This document shows positions 55,386 through 64,000 of a stretch of 64,000 nucleotides of DNA, in pieces. The stretch spans positions 252,654-316,653 of the forward strand of contig NZ_JOIR01000001.1 of the NCBI RefSeq assembly GCF_000720115.1. Direction: 5' to 3'. The DNA is from Streptomyces sp. NRRL F-2580. GTDB lineage: Bacteria > Actinomycetota > Actinomycetes > Streptomycetales > Streptomycetaceae. Numbering within the stretch: the first letter of the stretch is position 1; each line of letters begins with the position of its first letter. A program made the translations under genes and the position numbers. Below the pieces are notes generated by a model. That model had not been told where the DNA came from. It ran no database searches and was given only the letters and a program-made list of their open reading frames with translations.

Positions 55386-58028
55386 CTACAGGCCCCGTAC
55401 GGTGACCCCCTCCACCCGGTTCCCCGCCTCGTCCTCCACCACCACCGCATCCCCCGCCCACCGCACGGTGTACCGCTCGACCACGCCCGCCTCGAACCCC
55501 GGCCCCGGGTCCCGGATCACCACCCCACCACCCGTACGCCCCCGCGCCGGCGCCCAGGCCTCCAAGGCCACCCCGTCACCGTCACCGTCACCCCCCGCGG
55601 AGCGGACCGGCAGCAGGGACCCCGCCCGGGCCAGCACCGGGATCCGCCCCTGCGGGGCGTCCAGCAGGATCTGCCCCGGGCCCTCGTACGCCGCCCCGGT
55701 GGCGGTGTCGTACCACCGGCCCCGTGGCAGCCGTACCGCCCGCCGGTCCGCCCCGCACTCCAGCACCGGGGCGACCAGCAGCGCGTCACCCAGCAGGAAC
55801 GCGTCCTCGCAGTCCCGCAGCCGCCGGTCCTCCGTCGCCCCCCACCACAGCGGCCGTACGTACGGGGCACCCGTCCGCCGCGCCAGGTGCGCCAGCGTCA
55901 CGAAGTACGGCCGCAGCCGCTCCCGCTCCGCCATCACCTCCGCCGCCTGCCGCTCCACCTCGGGCCCGAACGCCCACGGCTCCCGCCGCCCCGCCCAGAT
56001 CGCCGAGTGGGTGCGGAACAGCGGCAGGTACGCACCCAGTTGCAGCCACCGCACGTACAACTCGGGCGACGGCGAACCGCCGAAGCCGCCCACGTCCGGG
56101 CCCGAGTACGGCACCCCGCACAAGCCGAGCCCCAACACCAGTGCCAACGAGGACCGCAGCCCCTCCCAGCTGGATTCCACATCGCCCGACCAGGTGCCCC
56201 CGTACCGCTGCATGCCCGCCCAGCCCGACCGGGAGAACAGGAAGGGCCGCTCGGCCGGCCGCAGCCGCACCAGCCCCTCCCACCCCGCCCGCGCCATCCC
56301 CAGCGCGTACACGTTGTGCCCCTCGCGGTGGTCGCCGCCGGCCCCGTCCATCGCGTGCCGCGCCGACCGCGGCAGCGTGGCGTCCCCGAACGGCGCGAAC
56401 GACACCGGCTCGTTCATGTCGTGCCAGAAACCGGCGAAGCCCCGCGCGAGCCGTTCCTCGTACAGGCCGCCCCACCACTCCCGTACCGCCGGATCCGTGA
56501 AGTCCGGGTACGCGCACTCGCCCGGCCACACCTCACCGCGCACCTCCGCGCCCCGCGCGTCCCGCACGAAGGCGCCCTCCGCCCCCACTGCGAGCCCCGA
56601 CGCGTGCACCGCGTCCCCCGTCTTCACCGCCGGATCCACGATCGAGACCAGCCGCACCCCCTGATCCCGCAACTCCCGCGCCAACCCGGGCAGATCGGGG
56701 AAGGCCTCCTCGTCCACCGTGAACACCCGGTGCCCGTCGTAGTGGTCGATGTCCAGGTGTACGGCCGACAGTGCGAGCCCGCGCGACGCGTACGCCTCGA
56801 CCACCCGCCGTACCTCCGCCCCGCTCCCGAAGCCCCACCGCGCGTGCTGGTACCCCAGCGCCCACTCCGGCGGCACCGCGGCCGCGCCCGTCAGCCCCGA
56901 CCAGCCCTGCAGCACCCGCGCCGGCGTCCCCACCAGCACCCAGCACCGCAGCGGCCCGCCCTCCATGCGCAGTTCGCTCGACCCGGGTCGGTCCGCGCCC
57001 GAGCCCGCGCCCTCCTCGCCCTCCCGCAGCACCACCCGCCCGTCCCAGGAGTTGTCGTGGAACACCAGGTGCGTGCCCGCGTCCGCGACCACCATCTGCA
57101 CCGGCATCGTGAGGTACAGCGGATCGGTGCCCGGCCCGAAGCCCCCCTTCGGGTCGGTGTTCCACAGCCGGTACGCCCCGTCCCGCAGCCGCGGCCCCGC
57201 GGCCCGCCCGCCCAGCCCGAAGAACCGCGCGTCGGCCGCCACCTCACTGCGCTGCACCCACCGCCCCCCACCAGCACCCACCGCGCCGGGCCCGGCCCCG
57301 CTCTCCCCAGAGCCCGCCCCCGCCCCGCCGACCCCGCTCCCGCGGCCGCCGGACGCCCTCCCCAGGCCACGGGAAGCCGTACCGGATCCCACCCAGCTCT
57401 CACCGGTTTCCGGCACCTGCCCGCGGGAGAACGCCCCGGCCCCGCCGGAGCCGGTCCCGCTTTCACCAGAGGACGACCCCGGCCCGCCGGCCCCGTCCGC
57501 ATCCCCCGCCGGGTGCGTCCCGCCCGAGCCGGATCCGGCCCCCACCGCGGCCTCCCCGGCGAGGGGAACCGTCTCCCACCACCGCGGCGGCGCCTCCCGC
57601 CGCAGCACCGTCCCGCCCGGGGTGCGCACCTCCACCGCCCCGTGCCGGGACACCGCCACCGTCGCCCGCTCCGACACCACCCGCCAGCCGCCCCCGGTGT
57701 CCGGCTCCAGCACCGCACGCGGATCCGGCTCCGGCCCGTCGCCCACCACCGCGTACGAGGGCGTCGGCCCGGCCCCGTCCCAGCCCCAGAACACCGCGCC
57801 GCCCACCGTGACCCGTACCAGCAGCTCCGAGCGCGCGAACCGCAGCACACCCCCGCCCGGGCGGGGCTCCGTACCGGTCAGCAGCCCCGGCACGCGCGCC
57901 CGCTCCGCGCCCCGGCGCGGGAGCCCCACCGCGTCCGCGCGCCGGTGGCGCCACGCCGCGCGCCAGGCGCGCCGCCCGCGCTCCGAACCGATGTCCTTCA
58001 CCGCACGCACCAGATCACGACCGTCCAT
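55386..58028 (-). CDS. GH31 alpha-glucosidase-like glycoside hydrolase
   Basis: An 880-residue intracellular GH31 enzyme (no signal peptide). The catalytic nucleophile region is GFWHDMNEPVSFAPFGDATL, with the Asp of WHDMNE; the acid/base region is GDVESSWEGLRSSLALVLGL, and PYSGPDVGGFGGSPSPELYV with LGAYLPLFRTHS follows. It should hydrolyse terminal alpha-glucosides. The N-terminal domain is interrupted by a Gly/Ser/Ala-rich insert at about residues 158-255 that is not expected in the family. ATG 58028 or the GTG 9 bp upstream may start it. It stands alone, divergent from aacS. Confidence 0.9.
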   Translation of the reverse strand: MDGRDLVRAVKDIGSERGRRAWRAAWRHRRADAVGLPRRGAERARVPGLLTGTEPRPGGGVLRFARSELLVRVTVGGAVFWGWDGAGPTPSYAVVGDGPEPDPRAVLEPDTGGGWRVVSERATVAVSRHGAVEVRTPGGTVLRREAPPRWWETVPLAGEAAVGAGSGSGGTHPAGDADGAGGPGSSSGESGTGSGGAGAFSRGQVPETGESWVGSGTASRGLGRASGGRGSGVGGAGAGSGESGAGPGAVGAGGGRWVQRSEVAADARFFGLGGRAAGPRLRDGAYRLWNTDPKGGFGPGTDPLYLTMPVQMVVADAGTHLVFHDNSWDGRVVLREGEEGAGSGADRPGSSELRMEGGPLRCWVLVGTPARVLQGWSGLTGAAAVPPEWALGYQHARWGFGSGAEVRRVVEAYASRGLALSAVHLDIDHYDGHRVFTVDEEAFPDLPGLARELRDQGVRLVSIVDPAVKTGDAVHASGLAVGAEGAFVRDARGAEVRGEVWPGECAYPDFTDPAVREWWGGLYEERLARGFAGFWHDMNEPVSFAPFGDATLPRSARHAMDGAGGDHREGHNVYALGMARAGWEGLVRLRPAERPFLFSRSGWAGMQRYGGTWSGDVESSWEGLRSSLALVLGLGLCGVPYSGPDVGGFGGSPSPELYVRWLQLGAYLPLFRTHSAIWAGRREPWAFGPEVERQAAEVMAERERLRPYFVTLAHLARRTGAPYVRPLWWGATEDRRLRDCEDAFLLGDALLVAPVLECGADRRAVRLPRGRWYDTATGAAYEGPGQILLDAPQGRIPVLARAGSLLPVRSAGGDGDGDGVALEAWAPARGRTGGGVVIRDPGPGFEAGVVERYTVRWAGDAVVVEDEAGNRVEGVTVRGL

Positions 58029-58272
58029 GGAGATCACCCTGCCACCGGCGCCCGGCCGAAGGGGCTGCGTTCAACTGTCGTTCACCCGCCGGGCGACCGC
58101 CCGCGACCAGCGGCGGCCCACATACCGCAGACCCCGTGAGCGGCGATGACGACTCTGGTGCGGATGTCGATCACATGGCATCGTCCCTGTGAGCCGTTGC
58201 GCGGACACCCACCGGGCGATGGCACCGTACGCACACGAAGCGCGAGCCGCAGACTTGACCGGGAGCCGACCC

Positions 58273-60249
58273 ATGACCTCAGCCACGCAGCCGGAACCCC
58301 TCTGGGCGCCGGGCCCCGACCGGATCGCCGCGGCCCGCATCACCGCCTTCCAGGCCTGGGCCGCGACCCGCTTCGGAGCCCCCGCCGACGGCGGCTACCC
58401 CGCCCTGCACCGCTGGTCCGTCGACGAGCTCGACACCTTCTGGCAGGCCGTCGCCGAATGGTTCGACGTCCGCTTCACCACCCCGTACGAGTCCGTCCTC
58501 GCCGACCGCTCCATGCCCGGCGCCCGCTGGTTCACCGGAGCCACCCTCAACTACGCCGAGCACGCCCTGCGCGCCGCCGAGGACCCGGCCCGCGCCGACG
58601 ATCCGGCGCTGCTGTACGTGGACGAGACCCACGAGGTCACCCCGGTCACCTGGGCCGGGCTCCGCCGCCAGGTCGGCTCGCTCGCCGCCGAACTGCGCGC
58701 CCTCGGCGTACGCCCCGGTGACCGCGTCAGCGGCTACCTCCCCAACATCCCCGAGGCCACCGTCGCCCTCCTCGCCACCGCCGCCGTCGGCGGCGTCTGG
58801 ACCTCCTGCGCCCCCGACTTCGGCGCCCGCAGCGTCCTCGACCGCTTCCAGCAGGTCGAGCCGGTCGTCCTGTTCACCGTCGACGGCTACCGCTACGGCG
58901 GCAAGGAGCACGACCGCCGCGACACCGTCGCCGAACTCCGCGCCGAGCTCCCCTCCCTGCGCGCCGTCGTCCACATCCCGCTCCTCGGCACGCCCGCCCC
59001 CGACGGCGCCCTCGACTGGCCCGCCCTCACCGCCGCGGACACGAAGCCCGTCTTCGAGGCGGTCCCCTTCGACCACCCCCTCTGGGTCCTCTACTCCTCC
59101 GGTACGACGGGCCTGCCCAAGGCCATCGTCCAGTCCCAGGGCGGCATCCTCCTCGAACACCTCAAGCAGCTCGGCCTGCACTGCGACCTCGGGCCGGAGG
59201 ACCGGTTCTTCTGGTACACCTCCACCGGCTGGATGATGTGGAACTTCCTCGTCTCCGGACTGCTCACCGGTACGACGGTCGTCCTCTACGACGGCAGCCC
59301 CGGCTACCCCGACACGGGCGCCCAGTGGCGCATCGCCGAGCGGACGAAGGCCACCCTCTACGGCACCTCCGCCGCCTACGTCATGGCCTGCCGCAAGGCC
59401 GAGGTCCACCCGGGGCGCGACTTCGACCTCTCCGCCGTGAAGTGCGTGGCCACCACCGGCTCCCCGCTCCCGCCCGACGGTTTCCGGTGGCTCCACGACG
59501 AGGTCGCGGGGGACCTCTGGATCGCCTCCGTCAGCGGCGGCACGGACGTCTGCAGCTGCTTCGCCGGCGCGGTGCCCACCCTCCCCGTCCACATCGGCGA
59601 GCTCCAGGCCGCCTGCCTCGGCACCGACCTGCAGTCCTGGGACCCGTCCGGCAAGCCCGTCATCGGCGAGGTCGGCGAGCTCGTCGTCACCAACCCCATG
59701 CCGTCCATGCCGATCCACTTCTGGAACGACCCCGACGGCAGCCGCTACCGCGACAGCTACTTCGAGATGTTCCCGGGGGTCTGGCGCCACGGGGACTGGA
59801 TCACGATCACCGACCACGGCTCGGTGATCATCCACGGCCGCTCCGACTCCACCCTCAACCGCCAGGGCGTCCGGATGGGCTCCGCCGACATCTACGAAGC
59901 CGTCGAGCGGCTCCCCGAGATCAAGGAGTCCCTGGTCATCGGCCTGGAGGAGGCGAACGGCGGCTACTGGATGCCGCTCTTCGTCCACCTCGCCCCCGGC
60001 GCCACCCTCGACGAGGACCTGCGCGCCCGGATCAAGGCGACGATCCGCGAGGAACTCTCCCCGCGCCACGTCCCCGACGAGATCATCGAGGTCCCGGGCA
60101 TCCCGCACACCCTCACGGGCAAGCGCATCGAGGTGCCGGTCAAGCGGCTCCTCCAGGGCGCACCCCTGGCCAAGGCGGTCAACCCGGGCTCCGTGGACAA
60201 CCTCGACCTCCTCCACTTCTACGAGGAGCTGGCCCGCACCCGCGGCTGA
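58273..60249 (+). CDS. acetoacetyl-CoA synthetase
   Basis: A 658-residue ANL-superfamily ligase. The adenylation motifs are LYSSGTTGLPKAIVQSQGG (A3), TSTGWMMWNFLVSGLLTGTT, GTSAAYVMACRKAEVHPGRD, SVSGGTDVCSCFAG, WRHGDWITITDHGSVIIHGR (A7/A8) and the C-terminal acylated lysine in HTLTGKRIEVPVK. The long N-terminal region and FAGAVPTLPVHIGELQ pattern distinguish acetoacetate-CoA ligases from acetyl-CoA synthetase. It activates acetoacetate with ATP and CoA in the cytoplasm. ATG 58273 follows GGGAG; a GTG at 58189 is less likely. The lysine is a typical site of PatZ/Pat-type acetylation. Confidence 0.92.
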   Translation: MTSATQPEPLWAPGPDRIAAARITAFQAWAATRFGAPADGGYPALHRWSVDELDTFWQAVAEWFDVRFTTPYESVLADRSMPGARWFTGATLNYAEHALRAAEDPARADDPALLYVDETHEVTPVTWAGLRRQVGSLAAELRALGVRPGDRVSGYLPNIPEATVALLATAAVGGVWTSCAPDFGARSVLDRFQQVEPVVLFTVDGYRYGGKEHDRRDTVAELRAELPSLRAVVHIPLLGTPAPDGALDWPALTAADTKPVFEAVPFDHPLWVLYSSGTTGLPKAIVQSQGGILLEHLKQLGLHCDLGPEDRFFWYTSTGWMMWNFLVSGLLTGTTVVLYDGSPGYPDTGAQWRIAERTKATLYGTSAAYVMACRKAEVHPGRDFDLSAVKCVATTGSPLPPDGFRWLHDEVAGDLWIASVSGGTDVCSCFAGAVPTLPVHIGELQAACLGTDLQSWDPSGKPVIGEVGELVVTNPMPSMPIHFWNDPDGSRYRDSYFEMFPGVWRHGDWITITDHGSVIIHGRSDSTLNRQGVRMGSADIYEAVERLPEIKESLVIGLEEANGGYWMPLFVHLAPGATLDEDLRARIKATIREELSPRHVPDEIIEVPGIPHTLTGKRIEVPVKRLLQGAPLAKAVNPGSVDNLDLLHFYEELARTRG

Positions 60250-60318
60250 GGCAACCGTCACTGTCAGTGGCGGTGATTACTCTGAGTGAGCAGAAGATCG
60301 CATCACTCAGGGGGAGCC

Positions 60319-61224
60319 ATGCCACCGCGCAAGAACGACCACGACACGGACAAGCGCCGCACGCTGCGCCGCGAGGTCCCCAGCACCCTCGGCCTGCTGG
60401 CCGACGCCGGGGACTTCGCGGCCATGTGCGGCTACCGCAGCTTCACGTTCGACCACCCCGCCGACTACGCCGAGTACCTCCGCCACGTCGACGGCCTGCT
60501 CCGGTCCCTCGCGGCCCGGGGCATCCACACCACCGTCGCCCTCTTCGACCCCGACGCGTACGCCGAGTACTGCGGGGAACACGGCCTCGATCCCGACACG
60601 GCCGAGACCCGCACCCGCTTCACCGCGGAACTGGCCGGCGGCAGCGCCGTCCTGCCCTACACCGGTCAGCCCGTCGACGAGATCGTCCCGCTCCTCGTCG
60701 ACGAGGCGGTCCGCCAGGCCACCTGGGAGTACGCCACCACCCTCCTCGCCGGAATCGGCCGCTGCGCGGACTGCGGCGAGGACATCGGCCACGCCTCCTT
60801 CGACCGCGCCACCGACGCGCTCAAACGCCTCGTGGCCGGCGCCGGACCCGGCCACCACCACTTCGTCTGCAGCATCCCGACCGAGGCGGAACAACTCGTC
60901 GCCGTCCTCCACGCCGACACCACCGGGGATCCGGACACCCCACCGCGCATCGGGGGCCGCGAAAGCCTCGACTTCGTGACGGTCCTCGCCGCCGGGCTCG
61001 CCCTGGGCGGACCCGGGGGACTGGTCGTGCGGAGCACCACCGAAGGCCACCGCGAGCGGGTCCACGGCTGGCGCCTGGACCGCGGCCGCCTCACCGCACT
61101 CTCGGCCGCGGCCGTCTTCAACGCCTACTGCACCGACGCCGACACGGGGGAGCCCGTCGCCCCGGAATCCGGGGTCGAATACTGCCCGGGTTACGAGGTC
61201 GACGCCCCCGGCCCGCACCACTGA
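60319..61224 (+). CDS. conserved hypothetical protein
   Basis: A 301-residue soluble protein starting MPPRKNDHDTDKRRTLRREV with AGGGGGAG upstream of ATG 60319. It has a small cysteine motif (GRCADCGEDIG), a later HHHFVCSIPTEAEQLVAVLH, and acidic character. No membrane segment or signal peptide. I do not recognise a family. A CTGAGTGA...TCACTCAG inverted repeat (60282-60310) lies in its leader just before the ribosome binding site. It ends convergent with ptsI at a hairpin. Confidence 0.65.
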   Translation: MPPRKNDHDTDKRRTLRREVPSTLGLLADAGDFAAMCGYRSFTFDHPADYAEYLRHVDGLLRSLAARGIHTTVALFDPDAYAEYCGEHGLDPDTAETRTRFTAELAGGSAVLPYTGQPVDEIVPLLVDEAVRQATWEYATTLLAGIGRCADCGEDIGHASFDRATDALKRLVAGAGPGHHHFVCSIPTEAEQLVAVLHADTTGDPDTPPRIGGRESLDFVTVLAAGLALGGPGGLVVRSTTEGHRERVHGWRLDRGRLTALSAAAVFNAYCTDADTGEPVAPESGVEYCPGYEVDAPGPHH

Positions 61225-61229
61225 ACGAC

Positions 61230-61262
61230 CGAGGGGCCCTCGCCACCGGCGAAGGCCCCTCG
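61230..61262. terminator. terminator between convergent genes (unknown / ptsI)
   Basis: CGAGGGGCC-c-TCGCC pairs with GGCGA-a-GGCCCCTCG around a 3-base loop, one mismatch, 5 bp after one stop and 22 bp before the other. Confidence 0.8.
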
Positions 61263-61284
61263 ATCCACACCGCACCCCGCCCGG

Positions 61285-62955
61285 CTACTCGCCGGAGAGC
61301 ACCGCCTGCGCGGCCACGCGCGCCTCCTCGGCGCTGTCCGCCGCCCGGGCGGCCGCCGCGGCACGCTCGCACTGGGCGAGCGTGTACTTGGCGAGCGTCG
61401 CCCGCACATAAGGAATCGACGCGGCACCCATCGACAGGGAGGTGACACCCAGACCCGTCAGCACACAGGCCAGCAGCGGATCCGCGGCGGCCTCACCGCA
61501 GACACCGCAGCTCTTGCCCTCGGCCCTGGCGGCCTCGGCCGACATGGAGATGAGGTCGAGCAGCGCCGGCTGCCACGGGTCCTGCAGCCGCGACACCGCT
61601 CCGACCTGACGGTCGGCGGCGAAGGCGTACTGCGCGAGGTCGTTCGTGCCCAGCGACAGGAACTCGACCTCCTGCAGGATCGAGCGCGCCCGGAGCGCGG
61701 CGGAGGGGATCTCCACCATCGCGCCGAACTTCGCCTTGAGGCCCGCCTCGCGGCAGGCGTCCGCGAAAGCCCTGGCGTCGGTGCGGTCGGCGACCATCGG
61801 GGCCATGACCTCGAGGTAGACCGGCAGCCCCTCGGCCGCCTTCGCCAGCGCGGTGAGCTGCGTACGCAGCACGTCCGGGTGGTCCAGCAGCGAGCGCAGC
61901 CCGCGAACGCCCAGCGCCGGGTTCGGCTCGTCGGCCGGGGTCAGGAAGTCCAGCGGCTTGTCGGCGCCGGCGTCCAGCACCCGCACGACGACACGACCCT
62001 CGGGAAACGCCTCGAGCACCTTGCGGTAGGACTCGATCTGCTTCTCCTCGGACGGCGCCTTCTTGCTGTCGTCCAGGAAGAGGAACTCGGTGCGGAACAG
62101 ACCCACACCCTCCGCGCCCGCCTCGACGGCCGCCGGCACGTCGGCGGGACCGCCGACATTGGCCAGCAGCGGCACCTTGTGACCGTCGGACGTCGCACCC
62201 GGACCCGACGAGGCGGCAAGAGCCGCCTTGCGCTCGGCGGCAGCAGCCGCCAGCTCGGCCTTCTTCGCGGAGGTGGGCTCGACGAACAGGTCACCGGTGC
62301 TGCCGTCGACGGCGATCACCGTGCCCTCGGCGATCTCACCGGCACCCGGCAGCGCCACGATCGCCGGCACGCCCAGCGCCCGCGCGAGGATCGCGCTGTG
62401 ACTGGTAGGCCCGCCCTCCTCGGTCACGAAACCGAGGACGAGCGCCGGGTCCAGCAGCGCCGTGTCGGCGGGAGCCAGGTCCCGCGCGATCAGCACGTAC
62501 GGCTCGTCGCTGTCGGGCACACCCGGCATCGGCACACCGAGCAGCCGCGCCACGATGCGGTTCCGTACGTCGTCCAGGTCGGCCACCCGGCCGGCCATGT
62601 ACTCGCCGGCCCCCGCGAGCAGATCGCGGTAGGAGGCGAAGGCGTCGTACACGCCCCGCTCGGCCGTGCTGCCGACGGCGATCCGCCGGTCGACGTCCGC
62701 CATCAGCTCGGGGTCCTCGGCGATCATCGCCTGGGCCTCGAGCACGTGCTGGGCCTCGCCACCGGCCAGCTGGCCACGCGCGATCAGATCGGCCGCCACG
62801 GCACTCACCGCCTGACGGGCGCGCCCCTGCTCGCGCTCCGCCTCGTCCGCGGTGATCTGCTTGGCCGGCGGCTCGAGAACCGCCGTGCCCATGTGCCGCA
62901 CCTCGCCGATCGCCACCCCGTGGCTCACGCCGACGCCTCGCAGCGTTGTCTCCAT
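61285..62955 (-). CDS. ptsI: phosphoenolpyruvate-protein phosphotransferase (Enzyme I)
   Basis: A 556-residue Enzyme I. The phospho-accepting His is in GGPTSHSAILARALGVPAIV; the PEP domain has EGVGLFRTEFLFLDD, DAGADKPLDFL, EVEFLSLGTNDLAQYAFAAD and the C-terminal CGVCGEAAADPLLACVLTGL. It takes phosphate from PEP and passes it to HPr and then EIIA, powering PTS sugar uptake (in Streptomyces N-acetylglucosamine and fructose). ATG 62955 follows GGGTGA; the 19-codon extension upstream is not favoured. It is 78 bp downstream of crr on the same strand, hence one crr-ptsI transcript. Confidence 0.96.
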   Translation of the reverse strand: METTLRGVGVSHGVAIGEVRHMGTAVLEPPAKQITADEAEREQGRARQAVSAVAADLIARGQLAGGEAQHVLEAQAMIAEDPELMADVDRRIAVGSTAERGVYDAFASYRDLLAGAGEYMAGRVADLDDVRNRIVARLLGVPMPGVPDSDEPYVLIARDLAPADTALLDPALVLGFVTEEGGPTSHSAILARALGVPAIVALPGAGEIAEGTVIAVDGSTGDLFVEPTSAKKAELAAAAAERKAALAASSGPGATSDGHKVPLLANVGGPADVPAAVEAGAEGVGLFRTEFLFLDDSKKAPSEEKQIESYRKVLEAFPEGRVVVRVLDAGADKPLDFLTPADEPNPALGVRGLRSLLDHPDVLRTQLTALAKAAEGLPVYLEVMAPMVADRTDARAFADACREAGLKAKFGAMVEIPSAALRARSILQEVEFLSLGTNDLAQYAFAADRQVGAVSRLQDPWQPALLDLISMSAEAARAEGKSCGVCGEAAADPLLACVLTGLGVTSLSMGAASIPYVRATLAKYTLAQCERAAAAARAADSAEEARVAAQAVLSGE

Positions 62956-63033
62956 TTCACCCGTCTCCGATTGAGCGGCGGGCCGAGCCGCCGCGGTGGA
63001 TGTCCGACTCACTCGCCCGTTCCGGGCGGGAGG

Positions 63034-63483
63034 TCACTGCCAGCTGAAGAGAGCGTCGTCAGCCTTCACGTCGCCGGAGTCGACGACGTCGGAGAGGGAT
63101 TCGGCCGTCGCCTCGAGCGCCACGACGGGGCAGATGGGCGACTTGCCGGCGGCCTCGACAGCGGCGGGGTTCCAGCGGATGACGGCCTGGCCGCGGGTCA
63201 CGGTGTCGCCCTTGTTCACGAGCAGCTCGAAGCCCTCGCCGTTGAGCTGAACCGTGTCGATCCCGAGGTGCGTGAGTACACCGTGGCCCTCGCCGTCGAC
63301 CACTACGTACGCGTGCGGGTGCAGGGAGACGACCACACCGTCTACGGGAGCCACCGCCTCCGAGGGCTCGCGCACGGGATCAATGGCGGTGCCCGGTCCC
63401 ACCATCGCGCCGGAGAACACCGGATCCGGCACTGCCGCGAGTCCGATGGCGATCCCGGCAAGTGGGGACGTCACGCTGGTCAT
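63034..63483 (-). CDS. crr: PTS EIIA component (IIA-Crr)
   Basis: A 149-residue IIA(Glc)-type protein with the active-site context VDGEGHGVLTHLGIDTVQLN (the second His of the HGVLTHLGIDT motif is phosphorylated) and SLHPHAYVVV carrying the other active-site His. It transfers phosphate from HPr to EIIB of the N-acetylglucosamine permease in Streptomyces. First gene of crr-ptsI. Twin dre-like sites lie about 145-170 bp upstream of the start, indicating control by DasR, the GlcNAc-responsive GntR regulator. Confidence 0.95.
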   Translation of the reverse strand: MTSVTSPLAGIAIGLAAVPDPVFSGAMVGPGTAIDPVREPSEAVAPVDGVVVSLHPHAYVVVDGEGHGVLTHLGIDTVQLNGEGFELLVNKGDTVTRGQAVIRWNPAAVEAAGKSPICPVVALEATAESLSDVVDSGDVKADDALFSWQ

Positions 63484-63625
63484 GGGGGCCTCCCAGGGGT
63501 GGGGCTCATCGTGTCGCCGTCACTGCCTGTTGCGAACGGCGTACTCGTCTGAAGGATATGTCACTTGATGTTCGGGTTCGCCCGAAGTTGGTCCCGATCC
63601 GGGCTGGTCCTTCGGCACGGAGACT

Positions 63626-63641
63626 AGTGGACTAGACCGGT
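63626..63641. promoter_or_regulatory. dre-like site 1 (DasR operator)
   Basis: AGTGGACTAGACCGGT matches the DasR-responsive element consensus ACTGGTCTAGACCACT closely when read on the other strand (ACCGGTCTAGTCCACT). Overlaps site 2 by 3 bp. Confidence 0.85.
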
Positions 63642-63654
63642 GGACTAGACCATA
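63639..63654. promoter_or_regulatory. dre-like site 2 (DasR operator)
   Basis: GGTGGACTAGACCATA, a second dre-like half-palindrome 13 bp from the first; read on the other strand it is TATGGTCTAGTCCACC. Tandem dre sites upstream of crr agree with DasR control of the PTS known in S. coelicolor. Confidence 0.8.
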
Positions 63655-63844
63655 CGCCTGAATCGATTTGCTTGGGCACCATGGGGCCTGTACTGTCGTC
63701 ACTCCCGCCAGGACGCCTCGTGTGAACTTCTCGCGAACGGCAGATGGACGGGACTCCTCCTTCATCAACGATCTTGAGCCCCCTTCCGTCTTTTCGTATG
63801 CCTTTTCGGTAATACGGCGAGTGGTCAAGGGGCCGGGAAATCGC
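63655..63844. other. spacer between crr promoter and rRNA promoters
   Basis: About 190 bp with no gene. It must contain upstream activating sequence for the rrn promoters on the plus strand; TTGCTT (about 63668) with TGTACT (about 63690) is a weak candidate for an outer rrn promoter. Confidence 0.4.
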
Positions 63845-64000
63845 TGATAGAGTCGGAATCGCCGGAAAGGGAAAGCGTGAAAGCGCAGGAACTGGAAGCA
63901 TCGAGGAAGTCGGACACGAAAGAGTCTGATAGAGTCGGAAACGCAAGAACACAGAACGAAAGCCCGGAGGAAAGCCCGCGAGGGTGAGTACAAAGGAAGC
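63845..64000 (+). promoter_or_regulatory. rRNA operon promoter/leader region, 16S gene beyond right edge
   Basis: The sequence CTGATAGAGTCGGAA occurs twice in near-identical form (from 63845 and 63926), each carrying a Streptomyces -10 box TAGAGT (63848-63853 and 63930-63935). It is followed by purine-rich leader sequence (CGCCGGAAAGGGAAAGCG; CGAAAGCCCGGAGGAAAGCC) as found just ahead of 16S rRNA genes in Streptomyces. No rRNA gene proper is inside the window. Tandem promoters with repeated -10 boxes are a known feature of Streptomyces rrn operons. Confidence 0.75.

Noticed and set aside
55380..58139. Long plus-strand frame opposite the GH31 gene
   Set aside because: Pro/Arg/His-rich shadow; the minus strand has GH31 catalytic motifs.
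63520..63993. 157-codon minus-strand frame at the right edge
   Set aside because: It crosses the dre sites and the rRNA promoter repeats and has no coding bias.

Overview
The window is high-GC actinobacterial DNA with strong G/C bias at third codon positions, many GTG (and a few TTG) starts and many 4-bp ATGA/GTGA gene overlaps. The gene content (rbpA with a SigR-type promoter, smeA-sffA, a conservon, DasR-type sites in front of crr, SPW and SCO1431-family proteins) points to Streptomyces. From memory of the S. coelicolor gene order, not from a search, it resembles the core-chromosome stretch running from the rib cluster (about SCO1443) to crr/ptsI (about SCO1390) and an rRNA operon.

Layout. 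1-4.5 kb: riboflavin operon (ribD 3' end, ribE, ribM, ribBA, ribH), then hisE-hisG and a PH-domain membrane protein. 5-8.2 kb: paired CNNM/CBS 'hemolysin' proteins and a small membrane protein. 8.2-16.2 kb: CbxX-type AAA+ ATPase, uridine-kinase-like protein, secreted C39-like peptidase, SPW and SCO1431-family membrane proteins, a gene remnant, a TetR regulator and an acyl-CoA dehydrogenase. 16.2-17.4 kb: a gene-poor stretch with three kinds of short repeats. 17.4-24.2 kb: an unknown protein paired with a phosphotransferase, an AsnC-type regulator, an amidohydrolase, polyprenol-phosphate-mannose synthase and FxsA. 24.3-29 kb: RbpA, an MFS transporter, a GDPD and a MocR regulator. 29.1-33.5 kb: smeA-sffA sporulation pair, ankyrin protein, a short Cys-Cys leader ORF and a HEAT-repeat protein. 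33.6-37.5 kb: ECF sigma factor with a duplicated-domain membrane partner, and 5-oxoprolinase pxpABC. 37.6-45.1 kb: a three-gene SMC/condensin-like operon. 46-50.3 kb: a conservon (cvnABCD). 50.6-53.3 kb: thiolase-like protein with DUF35 partner, DUF962 and VanX-type dipeptidase. 53.4-58 kb: NUDIX, an ArsR operon with two SRPBCC proteins, and a GH31 glucosidase. 58.3-61.2 kb: acetoacetyl-CoA synthetase and an unknown protein. 61.3-64 kb: ptsI, crr with twin dre-like sites, and the promoter/leader of an rRNA operon that begins beyond the right edge.

The best candidate for an under-described system is the operon at 37.6-45.1 kb. It encodes a 1581-residue SMC-like ATPase with a central hinge and two smaller partners placed and sized like MukF/MukE (MksF/MksE, JetA/JetB). 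No JetD/MksG nuclease lies beside it, and the ATPase has Asn where the catalytic Walker B Glu is expected. A second notable case is the FtsK-like SffA, whose Walker A lysine and Walker B glutamate both appear to be replaced. No CRISPR array, tRNA, insertion sequence or prophage was seen.
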